A DNA stretch of 5,610 bases from Deltaproteobacteria bacterium (GTDB lineage Bacteria > Desulfobacterota > Desulfarculia > Adiutricales > Adiutricaceae), in NCBI GenBank assembly GCA_031269135.1, contig JAISZP010000025.1, positions 1 through 5,610 of the forward strand. Direction: 5' to 3'. Below the pieces are notes generated by a model, which had not been told where the DNA came from, searched no databases, and worked only from the letters and a program-made list of their open reading frames with translations. Below are positions 1 to 5,610 of this stretch, piece after piece. How positions within the stretch are numbered: the first letter of the stretch is position 1; every line of letters starts with the position of its first letter. A program made the position numbers and the translations under genes.

Positions 1-820
1 GACATCGTCTCTGGGGTCTTGGCGTCGGGACTTTTCAAAAAACCGGAGCTGACGCTTTTCATAGACGTCGGCACAAACGGAGAAATCGTCATCGGCAACC
101 AGGACTGGATGACCTGCGCCGCCTGCTCGGCCGGCCCAGCCTTTGAGGGCGGAGGGGTGCGCTGCGGGATGAGAGCCGCCCCTGGGGCCATAGAGAACTT
201 TCTCTATGAGCCTGAAACGAAAAGGCACCACTTGGGAGTCATCGGAGGGGTCAGCCCTTCAGGCATCTGCGGCTCGGGACTGATAAACGTGGTCGCGGAA
301 CTCTTCCGAGGCGGCGTGATAAACAAACAGGGACGCTTTGTCGAAGAGAGTTCGCCGGCGGTGCGCGAAGGCCCAGACGGCTGGGAATATCTCTTGTGTC
401 CTTCGGAATCGGCCTCGGTCGATCATGACGTGGTCTTAACCGAGATAGACGTCGAAAACCTCATTCGAGCGAAGGGCGCCATGTTTTCAGGCTACCAAAC
501 GTTGGTGGAGGCCGTCGGGCTTGAGATGCGCGACCTCGAACGGGTCATCATAGCCGGAGGCTTCGGTCGGTCTCTCAATATCGAAAACGCCATAACCATC
601 GGTCTGCTTCCATTCTTGCCGACGGAACGCTTCACCTACATCGGAAACAGTTCTCTGACGGGCGCCACCCTCGCCGCTTTATCGGGCGCAATGTGGCGCC
701 TCGCCTACGACATCAAGCAGAAGATGACCAACTTCGAATTAAGCGAAACCCCTGGCTACATGGACCGCTACATAGCCAGCCAATTCTTGCCCCACACCAA
801 CTCCGCGTTGTTCGGTTTGT

Positions 821-822
<2 letters not shown>
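1..822 (+). CDS. RACo-type corrinoid activation protein, C-terminal part (5' truncated by window)
   Basis: The frame is open from base 1 to the TGA at 820-822, giving 273 visible residues; the start is outside the window, and the TTG at 19 is only an internal Leu. The sequence matches the C-terminal ASKHA (actin/hexokinase-like ATPase) region of RACo/DUF4445 proteins. Visible hallmarks are IDVGTNGEIV (residues 21-30, phosphate-binding loop), CSAGPAFEGGG (42-52), GICGSGL (88-94), TEIDVENLIRAKGAM (147-161), IIAGGFG (183-189, adenosine-side motif), YIGNSSLTGA (213-222) and the terminal FLPHT. From family knowledge, RACo uses ATP hydrolysis to drive reductive reactivation of Co(II) corrinoid proteins to Co(I), with an N-terminal [2Fe-2S] domain that would lie upstream here. 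Such proteins act in the cytoplasm in the Wood-Ljungdahl pathway or with corrinoid methyltransferases. Which corrinoid partner it serves cannot be read from this window. The family assignment is strong; the exact role is inferred. Confidence 0.88.
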
Positions 823-2886
<2,064 letters not shown>

Positions 2887-2889
<3 letters not shown>

Positions 2890-2915
2890 TAGAATCTGAG
2901 CCAAATATTCTATTT
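2887..2915 (+). terminator. Weak candidate terminator hairpin after ligA
   Basis: ATAGAAT (2889-2895) pairs perfectly with ATTCTAT (2907-2913) around an 11-base loop; adding one G-T and one A-T pair extends the stem to nine pairs (2887-2895 with 2907-2915). The right arm runs into a short T-rich stretch. The stem is almost all A-T and there is no clean T run after it, so it is a weak candidate for ending the upstream transcript. Confidence 0.22.
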
Positions 2916-3200
2916 TAAATAGTGATTGTTTACCCAAAGCCCTCCGATCCTCACTCCGGGGCAAAGCGCTTTCTCCGCTTTCTCTGGAGTAAAACCTCAC
3001 CAAACGGATCGCGCTCACTTCCAACTCGTCAATCGCAATCAAAATCATATTCGCCGCCGTAATAAAAGCGTCATTTACGGAGCGATATCTTTGCCCTATT
3101 TCATCTCCAAGCCGACCTGACTCCAAACCCTTGCGGAAATTCAGGCAGGCTCGGTCGCTGAAGTCGGGATTAACCTGTCGGAACCTGCTCAGCAGTTTCT

Positions 3201-3242
3201 GAGGCTGTTTTTTCGAGCTGCGAGGCTGTTTTTTCGAGCTGC
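3201..3242 (+). repeat. Perfect 21 bp tandem duplication
   Basis: Bases 3201-3221 and 3222-3242 are identical; each starts GAGGCTG, has a run of six T, and ends CGAGCTGC. The length is a multiple of three, so the - strand open frame is preserved and reads RSSKKQP twice. Perfect identity suggests a recent duplication. Confidence 0.92.
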
Positions 3243-3277
3243 GCAGTTGGACGCTCTTATGGAGTCCAGAGACTCTT

Positions 3278-3315
3278 GCCGGTCTTACAGCTAAATGCCG
3301 GTCATACAGCTAAAA
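3278..3315 (+). repeat. 19 bp tandem repeat pair
   Basis: Bases 3278-3296 and 3297-3315 are consecutive 19-base units that differ at two positions. The shared core is GCCGGTC, one variable base, then TACAGCTAAA. The first copy contains the TAA (3292-3294) that closes the frame of the downstream gene, immediately followed by the ATG at 3295. Confidence 0.88.
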
Positions 3316-3347
3316 ACCGTCAAACCGCCGATCAAAATTTGCCGTCA

Positions 3348-3414
3348 ATCAAGAATTAACCGTACAGCAAAAATCAACCGCCGATCAAGAATTAACCGTA
3401 TAGCGAAAATTGAC
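3348..3414 (+). repeat. Direct repeat with 36 bp period
   Basis: ATCAAGAATTAACCGTA is perfect at 3348-3364 and 3384-3400, and the similarity continues to 3378 and 3414 (four mismatches in 31 bases). A related 13-base unit, AACCGCCGATCAA, occurs at 3323-3335 and 3376-3388. In the frame of the downstream gene the period is twelve codons and reads SRINRTAKIN then SRINRIAKID, a basic repeat that is probably not part of the mature protein. Confidence 0.85.
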
Positions 3415-3486
3415 AGCATAAAACGAGCATCAACGCCGACAATCAAAAAATATTTTTACTTGCAATCAGTCAAGAAAGCGTCATCT

Positions 3487-5130
3487 ATGAAAAAACTTCC
3501 GTTTTTCACCCAGACCTTCAGCGAAATAATAGAATCGGATCGGGTCTATGTGGATAAGACCAAGTACATCCATCGCCTGATGACCGGCAAGAAGGCTTAT
3601 TTTCTTTCCAGACCCAAGCGATTCGGCAAATCCCTTCTGCTGGACGTCATCAATGAACTCTTCAACGGTCGCCGGGATCTTTTCAACGGACTCTACATAG
3701 AAAAATCCACCGATTACGATTTTCCTAAGCATCCGGTAATCAAGTTCAGTATGAACTATGCAAAAAACATGACCGCCGAGCCGCTAAAAAAGAACATCAA
3801 GGGCGACCTTTTAAGAATCGCCAACATGGAGCAGTTGAAGATTTCAGAGCAATCCTACGACAAAATTTTGATTTCTTTGCTCGAAAAGCTGACCGAAAAA
3901 TATGGCGGAACGAAGGTTGTGGTGCTCGTCGACGAATGCGACGATCCTGTCGCCAAAAACATAGGCCAATTACCTGTGGCGCAGGAGAATCGAAGAGTTA
4001 TGGACGGTTTTTATGCTGCGCTGAAAAAAGCCGAAGCCTACTTGCGTTTCGTCTTCGTCGTCGGCATGACCAGGTTGGCCGTCGGTTCATGCGGCGGCGG
4101 ACCCGACAATTTGGTCGACATTTCTCTTGAGCCTGAGTACTCAGGCATTTGCGGCTTCACCATGCAAGAGATTGAACAATATTTCGGCGACCGAATGCCG
4201 GAGACCTTAGAGACTTTAATAAAAAGAGGTTTGCTTGATTCTCTCAGCACCCAAGACGATTTCAAAAAGCGAATCGTTCGATGGTATGACGGCTACAACT
4301 TTGGAAGCGAGCCTCGGGTGATGAATCCTATTTCCATCATCAATTTATTCGAGCAAAAAAAATTCTCCGACTATTGGTACCAGAACTGCCGTCCCATCCG
4401 TCTTCCGGAACCGCCGGAAACCAACCCCTTGGATTACCTTGACCTCAAGCTTGACGGTCACCATGGCTCGATTATAAAAAGAGTCCAGCTCAACGGACTC
4501 GAACCCATATCCGTATTGTTTCACAGCGGGTTTTTGACCATTGATAAAATCGCTTTGACTGCAAATGAGTATGGAATCCTGGTGGATGATTATTCTTTTA
4601 AATATCCGAATTTTGATGTCCGCGCTTCCTTCATAAGGTATTGTTTGGAGTCGGTTTTTTCAATCAGAGCCACCGAGTTCCAAATGACATCCAAAGTGCT
4701 TCTTTCGGCCTTTCTTACAAAAGACGTCAAGATGACGTGTACGATTTTTAAAAATATTCTTGGAACCGTAATGGACTTCCAACACGCTACCGACGAAAGA
4801 TATTTTTACAATCTAATCCGAATCGCCCTACTCGGAATGCGTTTTGAAGAGTGCGGCGATGGCCGGTTCGCCGTGAAACGCTCGGATTTGGCTCTATTTC
4901 TGACAGATGACGTTCGGTTGGTCATTGAGTTTAGATATCGCCATAAAACCAAATCAAAAGCCCACGATTCAACGCGACACGAACTGGCTAAAGGTTTGCA
5001 AGACGCGAAAGGCGCCCTTAAAACCAAGCAATACGCCGGTCCTTGGTTGTCGCACGCCAAAAAAGTGATCTTGATGGCCCTAGTCATACATGACCGTGAC
5101 GACATTTTGGCGGAATTTGTGGAAGAATGA
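3487..5130 (+). CDS. AAA-ATPase-like protein with C-terminal PD-(D/E)XK nuclease-type domain
   Basis: From the ATG at 3487 the product has 547 residues, typical for this family. The N-terminus (LPFFTQTFSEII then VYVDKTKYI, residues 20-28) is the family opening, so 3487 is preferred over the ATG at 3295, which would add 64 basic residues encoded by direct repeats. A weak AAGAAAG ribosome site lies at 3472-3478. The ATPase part shows the P-loop RPKRFGKSL (42-50; Lys48, Ser49), Walker B-like VVVLVDECDDP (144-154; Asp149, Glu150), the LEPEYSGICGFT segment (214-225) and WYDGYNF (266-272). The C-terminal nuclease-type domain has Glu437 (DERYF), Asp467 and E481-F-R483, where the catalytic Lys of ExK is replaced by Arg. 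No signal peptide or membrane segment is apparent, so it is probably cytoplasmic. The family is widespread and often multicopy in anaerobic and gut bacteria; its role is not established, and a defence or mobile-element function is only speculation. It appears more A/T-rich than ligA and stands alone between repeat-rich or empty spacers, consistent with an accessory gene. Confidence 0.88.
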   Translation: MKKLPFFTQTFSEIIESDRVYVDKTKYIHRLMTGKKAYFLSRPKRFGKSLLLDVINELFNGRRDLFNGLYIEKSTDYDFPKHPVIKFSMNYAKNMTAEPLKKNIKGDLLRIANMEQLKISEQSYDKILISLLEKLTEKYGGTKVVVLVDECDDPVAKNIGQLPVAQENRRVMDGFYAALKKAEAYLRFVFVVGMTRLAVGSCGGGPDNLVDISLEPEYSGICGFTMQEIEQYFGDRMPETLETLIKRGLLDSLSTQDDFKKRIVRWYDGYNFGSEPRVMNPISIINLFEQKKFSDYWYQNCRPIRLPEPPETNPLDYLDLKLDGHHGSIIKRVQLNGLEPISVLFHSGFLTIDKIALTANEYGILVDDYSFKYPNFDVRASFIRYCLESVFSIRATEFQMTSKVLLSAFLTKDVKMTCTIFKNILGTVMDFQHATDERYFYNLIRIALLGMRFEECGDGRFAVKRSDLALFLTDDVRLVIEFRYRHKTKSKAHDSTRHELAKGLQDAKGALKTKQYAGPWLSHAKKVILMALVIHDRDDILAEFVEE

Positions 5131-5610
5131 CTTTTAAGCTCTCCAATTTGAATCTTCGGAAGTACGCCTGAGCACAGCTTGTCGAAACACTATGTTTTTT
5201 TCGATCTTTTTCATCAGCGGCATATGTCGTCGGCTTTTTATTTCATCAACTTTTTTTATGCATTAGGCTTTTAGTTTCCATTCAATAACCACTAAGGCAG
5301 CAGTTCTTTGGCGGCATTATTGGTTGGAGCCGAGCCGACCTCAGCGCCCCTTTCGGTCAAAAACAACGATTTTCCCTCTCTTATCCGGCAAGCCCCAACA
5401 TTAAAACTTCAAGAGCGCTGATGATTTTAGAGAAATAACTTTAAAATCCATCGAGACGTTTAAGCCTTCCCGCTTTTTCCGAATCCTCAAAAGTAGACGC
5501 CTGCCGATACAATCTTCCGCAACCGCCTTTACTAAAACAAAATCAATACATATTCATCTTCTCTCAGACTAGTTTCTTTTAGGCCCGATTTTCTTCGAGC
5601 CTTGATTCTA
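5131..5610. other. Intergenic stretch without a supportable gene
   Basis: All frames on both strands are broken by frequent stops; the longest pieces I could read are around 40-50 codons without a start or a recognisable family. It contains T-rich tracts (5195-5201 and 5251-5257), a minimal AAACA/TGTTT stem (5185-5197) running into T residues, and an imperfect hairpin near 5217-5230 followed by five T (5235-5239). Either might end the ATPase transcript, but both are weak. A further hairpin (5581-5602; AGGC/GCCT and CGA/TCG arms with one mismatch) has no adjoining T run. No tRNA, rRNA or CRISPR features are visible. Confidence 0.6.

Noticed and set aside
2926..3120. + strand 64-codon open frame in the spacer
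   Set aside because: It is a shadow of the better-looking - strand frame, its composition is atypical, and it matches no family I know.
3262..3275. GAGTC/GACTC hairpin
   Set aside because: A five-pair stem with a four-base loop and no T tract is expected by chance.
3295..3486. Start of the ATPase/nuclease at the ATG at 3295 (611 residues)
   Set aside because: The added 64 residues come from direct repeats, have no ribosome site, and precede the family N-terminus that fits the ATG at 3487. Kept as a finding, not as the called start.
3410..3486. Sigma-70 promoter with TTGACA at 3410-3415
   Set aside because: No TATAAT-like hexamer lies 16-18 bases downstream; the A/T-rich stretch near 3447-3457 is too far away.
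5171..5185. Possible REP-like palindrome near GAGCACAGCTTGTCGAA
   Set aside because: It only loosely resembles the common TTCGACAAGCTCAG element, occurs once in the window and forms no good dyad.
5285..5400. - strand fragment resembling an IS66 transposase end (PTNNAAKELLP)
   Set aside because: The frame is only about 38 codons, and the likeness to the transposase NNAAERA motif is too short and lacks the flanking conserved residues.

Overview
The window reads as bacterial chromosome: two well-conserved genes in an operon-like arrangement, then a repeat-rich spacer, then one accessory-type gene and a second, gene-poor spacer. All three supported genes lie on the + strand.

Positions 1-822 hold the C-terminal part of a RACo-type reductive activator of corrinoid proteins (ASKHA ATPase fold); its start is outside the window. 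Nine bases later comes a full-length NAD+-dependent DNA ligase, ligA (832-2844). The TGA of the first gene forms part of the Shine-Dalgarno sequence of ligA, so the two are probably co-transcribed and perhaps translationally coupled. No functional link between them is obvious. The ligase has the usual domain order and most catalytic residues, but two positions that line the adenine pocket in characterised LigA enzymes are changed (Glu to Met before the nucleophilic Lys, Lys to Thr in motif IV).

Positions 2845-3486 are a spacer unusually rich in short direct repeats. It holds four copies of a 17-18 bp unit that begins inside the end of ligA, a perfect 21 bp tandem duplication, a 19 bp tandem pair and a 36 bp-period pair. 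On the - strand it also carries a long open frame (about 2830-3309) without a credible start, which looks like the remnant of a gene I cannot name.

Positions 3487-5130 encode a protein of the 'AAA-ATPase-like' (PF09820-type) plus PD-(D/E)XK nuclease (PDDEXK_9-type) family, common and often multicopy in anaerobic and gut bacteria; its biological role is not established. Its nuclease motif appears altered (ExR instead of ExK). The open frame extends upstream to 3295 through the repeats, but the family N-terminus fits the ATG at 3487. Positions 5131-5610 show no supportable gene.

Organism: the RACo-type activator points to an anaerobe with corrinoid-dependent methyl transfer (acetogenesis, demethylation or related). 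Together with the ATPase/nuclease family, this is compatible with a host-associated anaerobe, possibly of the former Deltaproteobacteria, but that placement is a guess. I see no CRISPR array, tRNA, rRNA or intact insertion sequence, and no clear case for a new multi-gene system. The best leads are the ligase pocket substitutions, the altered nuclease site and the repeat-filled spacer with a gene remnant.
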